The notes beneath the pieces were generated by a model that was not told where the DNA came from, did not search any database, and saw only the letters and a list, made by a program, of their open reading frames with translations. 64,000 bases of DNA from Lacticaseibacillus hulanensis (lineage in GTDB: Bacteria; Bacillota; Bacilli; Lactobacillales; Lactobacillaceae), in contig NZ_RRYD01000002.1 in assembly GCF_004010095.1 (NCBI RefSeq), forward strand, positions 1 to 64,000, read 5' to 3'. The position numbers and the translations under genes were made by a program. Each line of letters starts with the position of its first letter. The first letter of the stretch is position 1. Shown here piece by piece: positions 8,452 through 17,423 of the stretch.

Positions 8452-10545
8452 CTACTGAAATAGTGACTTGATTCCGTCGACCCAGTTGCCAACGGTTTCC
8501 TTCGCGCTTTCCACACCCTTTTGCACGCTGTCCTGGACATCGCCCCAAACATCGCTGCTGGAGCCGTTATCCGTGCCAGTATCCGTACCGTTACTGCGTG
8601 CCATTGATTGGGCATCAGACGTGCCAAAACTGGTTTGCGGCGTGTTCGGCAAAATGCCTTCCATTTCGTCCTTGAAGATGGTCTTAACCGTTCCGCCCGC
8701 ACCCGTCAGGTAATGGTCCTTATCAGTGTATGCAAAGCCGGTCCAGGTTGCAACCACAATATCAGGTGTGTAACCAACAATCCACTCGTCTTTTTGGCCG
8801 GCAGTGGTCCAGGAAACCTGACTGGTCCCGGTTTTCCCGGCGACCGTGAAGCCATTTGGTTTAGCCTTGGCTGCCGATCCGTAATTGAACGTGCCAATCA
8901 TCATGCTCGTCATTTCTTTGGCAACGGAACTACTAATAATTGATTTGTTACTGCTGTTATCCTGGTAAACCACCGTGCCGGTCGCGTCGACAATCTTGCG
9001 GATGAAATGGGTCTCCGGAATCTTCCCGTTGTTTGCGAACGTCGAGTAGGCGCGCGCCAGCATCTCCGGTGTAATCTTGGTGCTGGTCCCACCGAGGGCC
9101 GCCGACAGGTTCCGGTCCGACTTATCGAGGTCGATGCCGAACTTGCCCAGACTGTTAATTCCCTTTTGCAGGCCAATCTTGTTGAGCGTCCACACGGCGG
9201 GAACGTTGACACTGTTGGCCAGCGCCAGGTACATCGGCATGGATTTCTGGTACACCCCATCAACGTTCGTTGGCGTATAGTTGTCCGCCCCGAAACTCTG
9301 CTTTTCGTCCGACAGTTCGGTGTCGTAGTGCATGCCACTTTCAAGCGCCGGGGTGTAAACCATGAGCGGCTTCAAGGTCGAACCCGGTGAGCGGCCCGAC
9401 ATCGACGTCGCGTAGTTCAGGCCGCGATAGACGTGCTTGCCCCGCGCACCGACTACGGCCAGCACCCCACCGGTTTGGGGGTTAACCGCAATGGAGGCGG
9501 CCTGTGCCTGCGTCCCGTCGCTTGCGTTTGCTGGGAACAACCAACTGCGCTGGAACGTGTTATCCATCTTTTGCTGGTAGGTTTGGTCCAAGGTAGTGTA
9601 AACCTTGTAGCCCTTATTCAAAATGTCGTTCTCGGAAACGCCATCCTTAATTGCCTCGCTGATGACGGCATCGAAGTAGTCTGGGTACCGGTCCGCATTG
9701 TCGGCCTTGTACGTGTTCCGCAGCACGAGCCGCGTCTGCTTGGCCGCGTTCGCCTGACTCTGGGTCAGGTGACCAGCCTCCACTTCAAGGTCCAAGACGA
9801 GGTTCCGGCGGCTAATCGCGTGGTCCATGTGGTCGACTGGGTTGTAAAAACTAGGACTACGCAGCATTGCCGCCAGCGTTGCCCCCTCCCCAGCAGTGAG
9901 CTGGCTCGCGGACTTGCCAAAGTAGCGCCGGGACGCGTCCTCCACGCCCCACACCCCGTTACCGAAGTAGGCGTTGTTCAGGTACATCGTCAGGATGTCC
10001 TTCTTCGAGTAAACCTTGTTGATCTGTACGGCCAGAAACAGTTCTTGGGCCTTACGCGCAAAACTCTGTTTCTGGGTCAACAGGGTGTTTTTGGCCAGCT
10101 GCTGGGTGAGCGTACTCCCCCCACCGGTGATGGCCCCGCGGTTGATAATTAGCTTCACGACCGACCGGAGAATCCCCTTGATGTCAAAACCAAGGTTGGT
10201 GTAAAAGCTGCGGTCTTCGGTACTGATGACCGCGTTTTGGACGTTGACGGAAATCTTGTCCAGTTCGACCCAAGTTCCTTTTTGGGAATACAAATTACCC
10301 GCAGACTTGTTATCCTGGTCGTAGACGGTCGTCTTCGTCTGCAAACTGCTCTTGATGTTCTCGACGTTTGACGTCTTGGCCTTGTAGGTGAAGTACGCGG
10401 ACAACACCAAGATGAACGTGAGCATGATCAAAATGAACCACCGAACAAGCTGAAACCGCCGCTGAATCCGGCCGAGCCAGTGCCAAGCAGCCGCAATGAC
10501 CCGTTTGACCCACGCACGAATTTGCTGCCAATCCACGAACTTCAC
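8452..10545 (-). CDS. Class A penicillin-binding protein (PBP1A/PBP2A type)
   Basis: Bifunctional cell-wall synthase of 697 residues that polymerises and cross-links peptidoglycan. Layout: short basic cytoplasmic tail, one membrane anchor (about 36-56), glycosyltransferase family 51 domain with catalytic Glu110 in STEDRSFY and the GGGSTLTQQLAKN motif at 141-153, then a transpeptidase domain with the SxxK nucleophile Ser389 in SPGSTLKP, an SVN motif (LANSVN) and KTGTS. A Gly/Ser/Asp-rich tail follows. Transcribed with the YheA gene and divergent from the RluA-type gene. I cannot decide between PBP1A and PBP2A names from the sequence. Confidence 0.93.
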   Translation of the reverse strand: MKFVDWQQIRAWVKRVIAAAWHWLGRIQRRFQLVRWFILIMLTFILVLSAYFTYKAKTSNVENIKSSLQTKTTVYDQDNKSAGNLYSQKGTWVELDKISVNVQNAVISTEDRSFYTNLGFDIKGILRSVVKLIINRGAITGGGSTLTQQLAKNTLLTQKQSFARKAQELFLAVQINKVYSKKDILTMYLNNAYFGNGVWGVEDASRRYFGKSASQLTAGEGATLAAMLRSPSFYNPVDHMDHAISRRNLVLDLEVEAGHLTQSQANAAKQTRLVLRNTYKADNADRYPDYFDAVISEAIKDGVSENDILNKGYKVYTTLDQTYQQKMDNTFQRSWLFPANASDGTQAQAASIAVNPQTGGVLAVVGARGKHVYRGLNYATSMSGRSPGSTLKPLMVYTPALESGMHYDTELSDEKQSFGADNYTPTNVDGVYQKSMPMYLALANSVNVPAVWTLNKIGLQKGINSLGKFGIDLDKSDRNLSAALGGTSTKITPEMLARAYSTFANNGKIPETHFIRKIVDATGTVVYQDNSSNKSIISSSVAKEMTSMMIGTFNYGSAAKAKPNGFTVAGKTGTSQVSWTTAGQKDEWIVGYTPDIVVATWTGFAYTDKDHYLTGAGGTVKTIFKDEMEGILPNTPQTSFGTSDAQSMARSNGTDTGTDNGSSSDVWGDVQDSVQKGVESAKETVGNWVDGIKSLFQ

Positions 10546-10694
10546 TTCCCTTCAGTTTTTTGTCAATATTTTCGTTATAATAACTCTTAACGATGAAAAC
10601 GGGGCGATAACCATCTAATTTTAGCATAAAATCGTGGCCGCCCCGCCGCCCATGTACTACTTTACATATTCCTTCACTAATTGAGGTGCGACTT

Positions 10695-11552
10695 TTGACC
10701 GATTTTTACCAAAAAATTTATGATGTGCCCGCGATGCCCAGCGTCCGTGCGCTAATGCAGCACTGGCTCATCCCCAAGCACCTGCAGGGCCAGTTGCGCA
10801 TGACCGAGGGGATTACGGTGAACGGCACCTACCAGCCCATGAGTGCAGCTGTAGCGGCCGGCGCCACCGTCGAGTTGCACTATGCGGGCGAGGAGTCTAC
10901 CGTTAAGCCATTCCCCGGGCCCATCGCCGTGATTTATGAAGACGACCAGCTGCTGGCGGTGAATAAGCCCGCGGGCCTCAAAACCCACCCCAACAAGGAC
11001 ACGGACACCGACACGATGATTGCGCGAATTGGCCACTACCTGGGGCAGCCGGCCTTCATCACCCACCGGCTCGACATGGCCACTAGCGGCATCCTGCTGG
11101 TCGCCAAAGATCCGCTCAGCCAGGCCATCATTAACCGCCAGCTCGCCACCAAGGCCGCGGCCAGAACCTATTCCGCGCTTGTGTCCGGCGACATTCCGGA
11201 CGCTGGCACCATCGACGCCCCCATCGGCCACATGGATGACGACATTCGCCGGCGCGAGGTCCGCGAAGATGGCTTGCCGGCAAGAACGCACTACCGCGTT
11301 TTGCACCGCTTCGGCCCGTATGCAACCGTCGCCCTCACCCTCGAAACGGGCAGGACCCACCAGTTGCGGGTCCACCTGGCGCACATCGGCTTCCCCATTA
11401 TCGGCGATCCACTGTACGGCACCGAATCGGCAGCACGCATGTACCTGCATGCCACCACGATGACCCTGACGCGGCCATTTGCGGATGAGCAACTTACAAT
11501 CAGTTGCCCAGCGAACTTCGAAGTACCAAGTATGGGCAAAGCGCAGCACTAG
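10695..11552 (+). CDS. RluA family pseudouridine synthase
   Basis: Converts specific uridines in structured RNA to pseudouridine. The catalytic motif HRLDMATSG (Asp is the nucleophile) lies near residue 115, after the VNKPAGLKTHP strand; further motifs are TGRTHQLRVHLAHIGFPIIGDPLYG. The N-terminal 80 residues form a short S4-like region. The start is probably the TTG at 10695, eight bases after GAGG; an in-frame GTG at 10686 overlaps that site. The target RNA (rRNA or tRNA) cannot be told from sequence. Confidence 0.9.
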   Translation: MTDFYQKIYDVPAMPSVRALMQHWLIPKHLQGQLRMTEGITVNGTYQPMSAAVAAGATVELHYAGEESTVKPFPGPIAVIYEDDQLLAVNKPAGLKTHPNKDTDTDTMIARIGHYLGQPAFITHRLDMATSGILLVAKDPLSQAIINRQLATKAAARTYSALVSGDIPDAGTIDAPIGHMDDDIRRREVREDGLPARTHYRVLHRFGPYATVALTLETGRTHQLRVHLAHIGFPIIGDPLYGTESAARMYLHATTMTLTRPFADEQLTISCPANFEVPSMGKAQH

Positions 11553-11624
11553 GTTACCTGTTCAAACTAAATATAAGACTAGCAGTGCGCGCTCAGCCAA
11601 ACTCAGCAGCATTACCGGCAACAA

Positions 11625-11667
11625 ACAAGGCCCGCAGTGAGGATTTGCTCCCCGCTGCGGGCCTTGC
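11625..11667. terminator. Terminator between rluA-type gene and argR
   Basis: AAGGCCCGCAG / CTGCGGGCCTT stem between two converging genes. T-runs are short. Confidence 0.75.
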
Positions 11668-11734
11668 TCATTCATGTTCATTTCGGCTTCAAAGTAAACG
11701 CGGCAACAAACGCCCCCGAAATCAAAGCGCAGCG

Positions 11735-12193
11735 TTAGTCAACCCGCATTGCGTCGTTGTACTGCTCGTTGAACCAGATGGCGCCCTGTTCATCTGGGCT
11801 GATGACCACAATCGTGTCGTGCCCAGCCACAGTGCCCGCAACCTGGGGGAAATCAGCGTCGTCGATTAGTGCGGCCAGCAAGTTCCCGTTGCTTGGTAAT
11901 GTCTTAATCACGTTCATGAACATCACCCGGGTAATGCTCACGCCGACCTCGCGCACGGTGCTGTTAAGCCGCTCGGTGAGGCTGATGTTACCCTGCTGCA
12001 AAATTGTGTACCGGCTGTTGCCACTTAGGTCCTTGGATTTGACGATGCGCATTTCGCGAATATCCCGCGAAACGGTCGCCTGCGTTGCAAAAATCCCTGC
12101 CTTTTGGAGTTCCTTCAGCAGCTGTTCCTGCGTCTGAACAACCTTGGTGCCGATAATCTTGGCTACGGCTTCTTGCCGCTCTGCCTTTTTCAA
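11735..12193 (-). CDS. argR: Arginine repressor ArgR
   Basis: Hexameric, arginine-binding regulator of arginine metabolism genes. Starting at the TTG at 12193 gives 152 residues, the usual size; AAAGGAGG lies eight bases upstream, whereas the longer open frame has a poor extension. N-terminal winged-helix with the recognition helix ATQATVSRDI, and a C-terminal arginine-binding domain containing GTVAGHDTIVV. It sits directly downstream of the argS orientation start-to-stop gap (argS lies upstream in the window, same strand), separated by its own promoter region. AT-rich dyads near 12256-12310 could be ARG boxes for autoregulation, but I cannot confirm them. Confidence 0.93.
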   Translation of the reverse strand: MKKAERQEAVAKIIGTKVVQTQEQLLKELQKAGIFATQATVSRDIREMRIVKSKDLSGNSRYTILQQGNISLTERLNSTVREVGVSITRVMFMNVIKTLPSNGNLLAALIDDADFPQVAGTVAGHDTIVVISPDEQGAIWFNEQYNDAMRVD

Positions 12194-12329
12194 TATCGGT
12201 TCCTCCTTTGATAGCGCGTCTAGATACGAATCACCAGGCGCACTGCGTAATTTCATATGTTAATTATACACCATTACGGCTGATAATATGCAAAATAATG
12301 TATAAAAATCAATCTACTGTAAAATGATA

Positions 12330-12369
12330 AATCGGACAACGCGCCGACTACCCGCCGCGTTGCCCGATT
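12330..12369 (-). terminator. Hairpin after argS
   Basis: AATCGGACAACGCG / CGCGTTGCCCGATT, directly beyond the argS stop codon. On the minus strand it is followed by a T-rich tract. Confidence 0.72.
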
Positions 12370-12371
12370 CA

Positions 12372-14057
12372 TTACATTTCTTTAGGTGCCTTAACGCCGA
12401 GCAGGTTGAGGGATTCTGTCAGAACAACGGAAACACTCTGAACCAGTGCCAGACGTGCTGGCAAGCCCGCGTCATCAACAAGAACCTTGGTGTGTGCATA
12501 GTACTGGTTGAAGGTCTTGGCAAGCTTGAGCGCGTACTTGGCAATCACGGATGGTTCGTATTCCTTGGCTGCGCGTGCAATCATGTCTGGGAAAGCACCG
12601 AGTTGCTTCAGGACTGGCCATGCGTTGGCGTCATCAAGGGTGACGGTCGCATCTGCCTTGGCGTCCGTCTTGGCCAGGATGGAGTTAGCCCGGGCATTCG
12701 TGTACTGCACGTATGGGCCCGTTTCACCTTCAAACCGAACCACTTCTTCCAGGTTGAAGTCGAACTGGTCAACCCGTTCGTTCTTCAGGTCGTGGAAGAC
12801 CACGGCGCCAACACCGACTGCATCCGCAACTTCATCGGCGTTCTTCAGGTCTGGGTGCTTTTCAGCAATCTGCACCTTCGCCAAATCAACCGCTTCGCCG
12901 AGCACCTTTTCGAGCAGGATGACGTTCCCCTTACGCGTGGACAGCTTCTTCCCGTTGGCGGTAATCAGGCCGAACGGAATGTGGTGAATGTCATCAGACC
13001 AGTCCTTGCCCATTTCCTTGAGCACGGCCTTGAGCTGCTTGAAGTGTTCGGTCTGTTCCATCCCAACGACGTACAGGTTCTGGGTGAAGTGGTATTCATC
13101 GTGCCGGTAAATGGCCGCAGCCAGATCCCGCGTCATGTACAGCGTTGCGCCATCGCTCTTGCGAATCAGAGCCGGATTCAGGTCGTACTTGCTGAGGTCA
13201 ACGATTTCGGCACCGCGGCTCTCCTGGAGTAAACCCTTTGCCTCAAGCTCATCCGTGACCTTGTCCATCTTGTCGTTGTAGAAGGCTTCACCGTTGAAGC
13301 TGTCGAACTCAACGCCGAGAATGTCGTAAATGCGCTTGAATTCCTTCAGACTTTCGGAACGGAACCAGCTCCACAGGCGGGTTGCTTCCGCGTCGCCGTC
13401 TTCAAGCTTCTTGAACCAGGCGCGTGCTTCATCGTCCAGTTCTGGCTGGGTTTCCGCTTCTTTGTGGAAGCGCACGTAGTATTCCAGCAGGTTCTTGATG
13501 GGGTCGGCCTTAACTGCGTCTTCGCTGCCCCACTTCTTGTAGGCAACGATGAGCTTCCCGAACTGTGTCCCCCAGTCACCCAGGTGGTTGATCTTGATTG
13601 GCGTGTAGCCGACCTTGGTCAAAATCTTGGCGATGGAGTTCCCAATCACCGTCGAACGCAGGTGCCCCATGGACATTGGCTTAGCGATGTTGGGGCTGGA
13701 CATGTCGATGGGCACGTTGCCGTGACCGAGGTCCTGCTTACCGTAGTCACTGCCCTGCTCCGCAATCGTAGCCAGCACTTCCTTGGCAAAGGTTGTCTTG
13801 GCGAGGAAGAAGTTCACGTATGCGCCAGTTGCGACCACCTTTTCGAACTGGCTGGCATCAATTGCATCTGCAAGTTCGGCAGCAATCTTCACCGGCGCCA
13901 TGTGCCGACTCTTAGCCAGAATGAACGTTGGGAATGCATAGTCCCCAAGATCATTGCTCTTCGGTGTTTCAATCAGCTTGGTGATCTGTTCCTGCGTCAG
14001 CTCATCGCCCAAAGCAGCGGTAATCGCATCAATTACTTGTTGTTTGAAATCCATCAT
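12372..14057 (-). CDS. argS: Arginyl-tRNA synthetase
   Basis: Class I aminoacyl-tRNA synthetase charging tRNA-Arg. The 561-residue protein carries the ArgRS-specific N-terminal additional domain, the HIGH-equivalent SMGHLRS in the [12 protein letters not shown] segment near residue 130, a KLSTRKGN loop in the KMSKS position and the C-terminal anticodon-binding DALR domain. GGAGG precedes the ATG. Its leader contains a T-box (14070-14265), so expression should rise when the cognate tRNA is uncharged. A tRNA-Gly gene lies just upstream on the same strand. Confidence 0.97.
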   Translation of the reverse strand: MMDFKQQVIDAITAALGDELTQEQITKLIETPKSNDLGDYAFPTFILAKSRHMAPVKIAAELADAIDASQFEKVVATGAYVNFFLAKTTFAKEVLATIAEQGSDYGKQDLGHGNVPIDMSSPNIAKPMSMGHLRSTVIGNSIAKILTKVGYTPIKINHLGDWGTQFGKLIVAYKKWGSEDAVKADPIKNLLEYYVRFHKEAETQPELDDEARAWFKKLEDGDAEATRLWSWFRSESLKEFKRIYDILGVEFDSFNGEAFYNDKMDKVTDELEAKGLLQESRGAEIVDLSKYDLNPALIRKSDGATLYMTRDLAAAIYRHDEYHFTQNLYVVGMEQTEHFKQLKAVLKEMGKDWSDDIHHIPFGLITANGKKLSTRKGNVILLEKVLGEAVDLAKVQIAEKHPDLKNADEVADAVGVGAVVFHDLKNERVDQFDFNLEEVVRFEGETGPYVQYTNARANSILAKTDAKADATVTLDDANAWPVLKQLGAFPDMIARAAKEYEPSVIAKYALKLAKTFNQYYAHTKVLVDDAGLPARLALVQSVSVVLTESLNLLGVKAPKEM

Positions 14058-14069
14058 TAACCTCCTAGA

Positions 14070-14265
14070 ATATAAAAAAAGCTCGCCTCTTCAAAATAGA
14101 AGAGACGAGCCACCTGCCCGCGGTACCACTCTTGTTGGCGTTACCGCCCACTCTAATGTTAGATTGTAAACCTTCAAGAACGCGCCCCGGATTGCTCATG
14201 CTTACATCGCACTGCAGTAAGCTCACTGAAATGGCGCTGTCCGGTTCCTCTCTATCATTAGGTTG
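14070..14265 (-). promoter_or_regulatory. T-box leader of argS
   Basis: On the minus strand the leader holds the conserved T-box sequence GTGGTACCGCGGGCAG (14107-14122) followed by a terminator hairpin, GCTCGTCTCTTC / GAAGAGGCGAGC then TTTTTTT (14072-14102). Further upstream are stem I candidates: basal pairing CTAATG with CATTAG and an apical hairpin GCTTAC / GTAAGC. The T-box and terminator are unambiguous. I could not place an arginine specifier codon with certainty. Confidence 0.88.
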
Positions 14266-14271
14266 GGATGA

Positions 14272-14342
14272 AGCGGTCGACGAGAATCGAACTCGCGACA
14301 CCAGCTTGGGAAGCTGGAGTTTTACCACTAAACTACGACCGC
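14272..14342 (-). tRNA. tRNA-Gly (anticodon CCC)
   Basis: A 71-nt cloverleaf on the minus strand. Acceptor stem GCGGTCG pairs with CGACCGC; the anticodon stem CCAGC / GCTGG closes the loop TTCCCAA, giving anticodon CCC (reads GGG, glycine); the T arm has GTTCGATTC. CCA is not encoded. It lies only a few bases before the argS T-box. Confidence 0.92.
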
Positions 14343-14355
14343 AACAACAGAATGT

Positions 14356-14385
14356 AGTATAGCACGGGCACCAAACCTTTGCCAA
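14356..14385 (-). promoter_or_regulatory. Promoter of tRNA-Gly and probably argS
   Basis: -35 TTGGCA (14380-14385) and -10 TATACT (14356-14361) with an 18-bp spacer, reading into the tRNA on the minus strand. No separate promoter is visible in the few bases between the tRNA and the T-box. Confidence 0.65.
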
Positions 14386-14756
14386 CCCCTTTGTGAAAAA
14401 AAGTGACGCAATGCCCCTGCCGCTAAACCAGGGTGAAACTTCACAGTCATCCAGCCAAAGTGCCCGGAATTCGGGGACAAATCTCACGACCCATTCAGCA
14501 AAGTTTCATCAAAAGCATCCGGAAAAGGCGCATTTTGTCCCGCAAAATCGTCGCATTTTTCCGACAAATTATCGTGAGCCGTTAAGTTGCCAGAGTAGTT
14601 TCTAAAGTTGTTAATAAAGTGACTCCAGATTCTCTCTTTCCTATTTACGGATGGCGCGGCTTGTGGCAAAATTAGAAACTGTTGTGCACGACTTTTTGTC
14701 ACAATACCGAACTTTCAACAATCATAAGAAAAATCCTGATTAGAGCTTTAATAGTA
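14386..14756. other. Intergenic region, no gene seen
   Basis: About 370 bp between the tRNA/argS promoter and the promoter of the next gene. Reading frames on both strands lack credible starts or family resemblance. Short GGAAAA and CGCATTTT stretches repeat, but I see no clear element. Confidence 0.5.
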
Positions 14757-14785
14757 TTGGCTATTTTCTCTAACCATGTTATAAT
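14757..14785 (+). promoter_or_regulatory. Promoter of the HicB-like gene
   Basis: -35 TTGGCT and -10 TATAAT with a 17-bp spacer, 25 bp before the ATG. Confidence 0.72.
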
Positions 14786-14810
14786 TTTAGAAGTAGGAGG
14801 AGGGATAGAT

Positions 14811-15206
14811 ATGGCTAAAAATGAACGGCGTTACTTCTTCGTTGCAAAAAACGTCAAAACAGACAACGGATACACAATTGAATTTTTGAACATTCCGCAT
14901 GTCTCAGCTTCAGGGGTGACGTACGCAGAGACGGTTTACTACTCCTACCGCGCACTTGCCGATTATCTGAACCAATTGCCCAAGGACGAAGCGGAACTCA
15001 CCGCCTATACCTTGTCTGGGATTCCGGAAAATGCCGCGAACACCTTCTACTCCATTGTGACTGTCCCCGGGGATTTCAATCCGCACAAGATGACCACGAC
15101 ATTCACGATTGCGCAAACCCTGCCTGACGAAATTCGCAGTCAGGCCGCAAAGCTATCGCACTTGGTTGAATATGACGACAAGCCCCTTTCCTCTAACCAT
15201 GCTTAA
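14811..15206 (+). CDS. HicB-like single-domain protein, function unknown
   Basis: A 131-residue soluble protein. Its first half (RYFFVAKNVKTDNGYTIEF then PHVSASGVTYAETVYYSYRALADYL) resembles the HicB antitoxin fold, a partial RNase H-like sheet in which GYTIEF and the following helix are typical. There is no HicA toxin next to it and no DNA-binding tail is obvious, so an active toxin-antitoxin role is not supported. The start ATG at 14811 follows GGAGGAGGG; longer upstream frames have no such site. A terminator follows at 15217. Confidence 0.6.
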   Translation: MAKNERRYFFVAKNVKTDNGYTIEFLNIPHVSASGVTYAETVYYSYRALADYLNQLPKDEAELTAYTLSGIPENAANTFYSIVTVPGDFNPHKMTTTFTIAQTLPDEIRSQAAKLSHLVEYDDKPLSSNHA

Positions 15207-15216
15207 TATTCCAATC

Positions 15217-15244
15217 AAATAGACCGCTGTTGCGGTCTATTTTT
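15217..15244 (+). terminator. Terminator of the HicB-like gene
   Basis: AATAGACCGC / GCGGTCTATT with a four-base loop and a T-run. Confidence 0.85.
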
Positions 15245-15274
15245 ACTAATTCGACAGTGTTAGGAGCCAAACCT

Positions 15275-15991
15275 ATGAATTCTGATTTAACTTTTCGCAC
15301 CGGCCTGAAAGACACGTTGCCCACCGTATTCGGCTACATCGGCATTGGCCTGGCCTTCGGGATTGTCAGCCGGGCCGCGGACATGTCCGTCTGGATTGCC
15401 CTGTTGCTCGCCCTCATTACATATAGCGGTGCCGCCCAGTTCGTCATTGTCAGCATGGTCGCCGCGCAGAGTCCCCTCATTTCGATTGTCCTGTCCGTCT
15501 TCATGCTCAGCGCGCGAATGTTGCTGACCAGCATGACTGTTGCCCCGTATTTCGCCGACGAAAGCATGGGCAAGAACATTGCGGTCGGCACCCTGCTCAC
15601 GGACGAAACCTTTGCGCTCTCGATGAGCAAGCTCAACTTCACCGACCACAAATTAAGCTACCCCTGGCTAACCGCGGCCAACATTTTTGCCTACTCGACC
15701 TGGGCCGCGGCCTCAGTTGCGGGTAACCTGATTGGTAGCCTAATTCCAGATCCAGAAAAATTCGGACTGGATTACGCCCTCGTGGCCATGTTCATCGGGC
15801 TGCTGTATCTGCAGATGATTGGTGACCACAGCATGAAGTTCAGCTTTCAGGTTGAGCTGGTGCTCCTCGTGCTTGTTTTGACCTACGTTGGGATGATTTT
15901 CATTCCCAGCAGTCTGCTTGTCCTTGTCGTCACCATCGTCACCTGCCTAATTGGAATGGGGGTCCGTCGCCGTGCAAACACCAACATTTAG
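15275..15991 (+). CDS. azlC: AzlC family branched-chain amino acid exporter, large subunit
   Basis: A 238-residue membrane protein with the AzlC signature (GYIGIGLAFGIVSRAADMSVWIAL at the start, then SGAAQFV). With AzlD it forms an exporter for branched-chain amino acids or related compounds. ATG at 15275 has AGGAG eight bases upstream; an earlier in-frame start overlaps the preceding terminator and is unlikely. It overlaps azlD by about 20 nt, implying translational coupling. Confidence 0.92.
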   Translation: MNSDLTFRTGLKDTLPTVFGYIGIGLAFGIVSRAADMSVWIALLLALITYSGAAQFVIVSMVAAQSPLISIVLSVFMLSARMLLTSMTVAPYFADESMGKNIAVGTLLTDETFALSMSKLNFTDHKLSYPWLTAANIFAYSTWAAASVAGNLIGSLIPDPEKFGLDYALVAMFIGLLYLQMIGDHSMKFSFQVELVLLVLVLTYVGMIFIPSSLLVLVVTIVTCLIGMGVRRRANTNI

Positions 15992-16304
15992 TTACATGTT
16001 ACTGGTCATCATCACGACCGGCCTCGTCACGTGGCTGTGCCGGGTGCTGCCGTTCGTCGTGTTGAAAAAATGGGGGATGCCCCGCTGGATGGTCGACTTC
16101 CTCAGCTTCGTGCCAGTCGCCATCATGAGCGCGCTGCTGTTCGATAATCTCCTCGTCCAGCACCTGGGCTCGCTGCCAACGCTCAACGTACCGAACACAC
16201 TGGCAGCAATTCCCTGCTTCATCGCGGCGATCCTGACCAGATCACTCCTAGTCATCGCCGTCGTCGGCGTCATCTCCCTCGCGCTTATCCGCTACATCAT
16301 GTAA
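15972..16304 (+). CDS. azlD: AzlD family exporter, small subunit
   Basis: A 110-residue protein with about four membrane segments and the AzlD motif CRVLPFVV followed by FLSFVPVAIMSALLF. Partner of AzlC in amino acid export. The GTG at 15972 follows GGGGGTC and gives the usual length; a TTG 21 nt upstream is also in frame. The gene starts inside the end of azlC. Confidence 0.9.
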   Translation: MQTPTFSYMLLVIITTGLVTWLCRVLPFVVLKKWGMPRWMVDFLSFVPVAIMSALLFDNLLVQHLGSLPTLNVPNTLAAIPCFIAAILTRSLLVIAVVGVISLALIRYIM

Positions 16305-16320
16305 GGTTGGCCATGAGCTA

Positions 16321-16380
16321 GCGGCTCCACGCCCCGGCATTTGGCCTCCGGGTCCGGGCTGGGCCTCGAGTGTGCTTCGC
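16321..16380. repeat. Solo arm of repeat unit Q
   Basis: About 55 bp (TTTGGCCTCCGGGTCCGGGC and on through GTGTGCTTCGC) nearly identical to the terminal arm of repeat Q at 420 and 25985. The rest of the unit is missing. It lies between the converging azlD and mecA genes. Confidence 0.75.
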
Positions 16381-16532
16381 TGGGTACAATATACCGCAAA
16401 AATGAAAACGTCAGCCAGAACAAAGCATAAGTAAGAATCCAATATTACAGCTTATTGCCTTGTTTTGAATCAATGCCGGCCATTAATTCACCCTCCGTAG
16501 CCACTGGGCGCGGCCCGCAGACAATGAAAATG

Positions 16533-16569
16533 CAAAAAAACTCCGAGCACATTTGTGCTCGGAGTTTTG
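16533..16569 (-). terminator. Terminator of mecA
   Basis: AAAACTCCGAGCAC / GTGCTCGGAGTTTT; seven A on the plus strand give the T-run for minus-strand transcripts. Confidence 0.88.
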
Positions 16570-16580
16570 CTAATTACGTT

Positions 16581-17288
16581 TTATGCGAAGTAGTACCGGG
16601 TTGTTTCCAGTGCGCTGGTGGCCATGACGTGGTCGCCGTGCTCCTCAAGCATCTCCGGAGTCACGTTTGTGCTGAACCCGTACTCGTTTGCAATACTCAT
16701 CTGGACCTGCGCCTCAGTCTCGCTAACCATGTTGCTGTAGAACCGCAGCACTAGGAAGTACTGGTTGCGGAACTTGTACAGGTCACTTACCCCACCTTCA
16801 AGCCGGAGCTCTTTGGCCAGGTTGATCATTGCCTCAAAGTCTGGCAGCTGCAACGTCAACGCGGCACTGTCACCATCGCCGAAGAATTCGAAGTCCTCTT
16901 CATCCTTGACGTCGGCCTTATCCGCAGCAGGCTTGCTGTCGGTGTACTTGGCTAGTGTCTCCCGGGCGAGGCGACTAAACTTGTCCGTTGGCATCTCGCC
17001 ACTGCCGGAATCGTCCGGGGCATCTTCAAGGGCATCATCATCGTCACCAAGGGCGGTCCGGGAGATGAAAATCTCGAGGCCCTCACCACTTGGCATCACC
17101 TGGAAGGTTACGGCACTGTTATCTGTGAAAGTGTGGTCGACATCCACTTCCTCAAGAACACCATAGAAGAACTTCTCGATGCGCTTGTGGTTTGCCACAA
17201 GGTCACCCATCTGAATTCCCCGGTCTTTGAGCTCCTGTGTGTCCATGAAAACACGAATCGTATCATCGTTAATTCGTTCCATTTCCAT
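16581..17288 (-). CDS. mecA: Adaptor protein MecA
   Basis: Adaptor that delivers substrates to the ClpC unfoldase of the Clp protease. The 235-residue protein has the MecA order: an N-terminal substrate-binding domain (MEMERINDDTIRVFMDTQEL), a long acidic linker (GDDDDALEDAPDDSG, about residues 81-95) and a C-terminal ClpC-binding domain (FEFFGDGDSAALTLQLPDFE onward). It stands alone with its own terminator. Confidence 0.95.
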   Translation of the reverse strand: MEMERINDDTIRVFMDTQELKDRGIQMGDLVANHKRIEKFFYGVLEEVDVDHTFTDNSAVTFQVMPSGEGLEIFISRTALGDDDDALEDAPDDSGSGEMPTDKFSRLARETLAKYTDSKPAADKADVKDEEDFEFFGDGDSAALTLQLPDFEAMINLAKELRLEGGVSDLYKFRNQYFLVLRFYSNMVSETEAQVQMSIANEYGFSTNVTPEMLEEHGDHVMATSALETTRYYFA

Positions 17289-17423
17289 GATGTCTCCCCC
17301 TAACTTTCAGCGACGTTTTCACATTGGAAAATCGTCTAATCTGTTCTTTAACACTCGAAATATCAGTGTAACACCAAACGTTCGGAATATAAACTCTTTA
17401 TTATTTAAAAATGTATAATCGTA

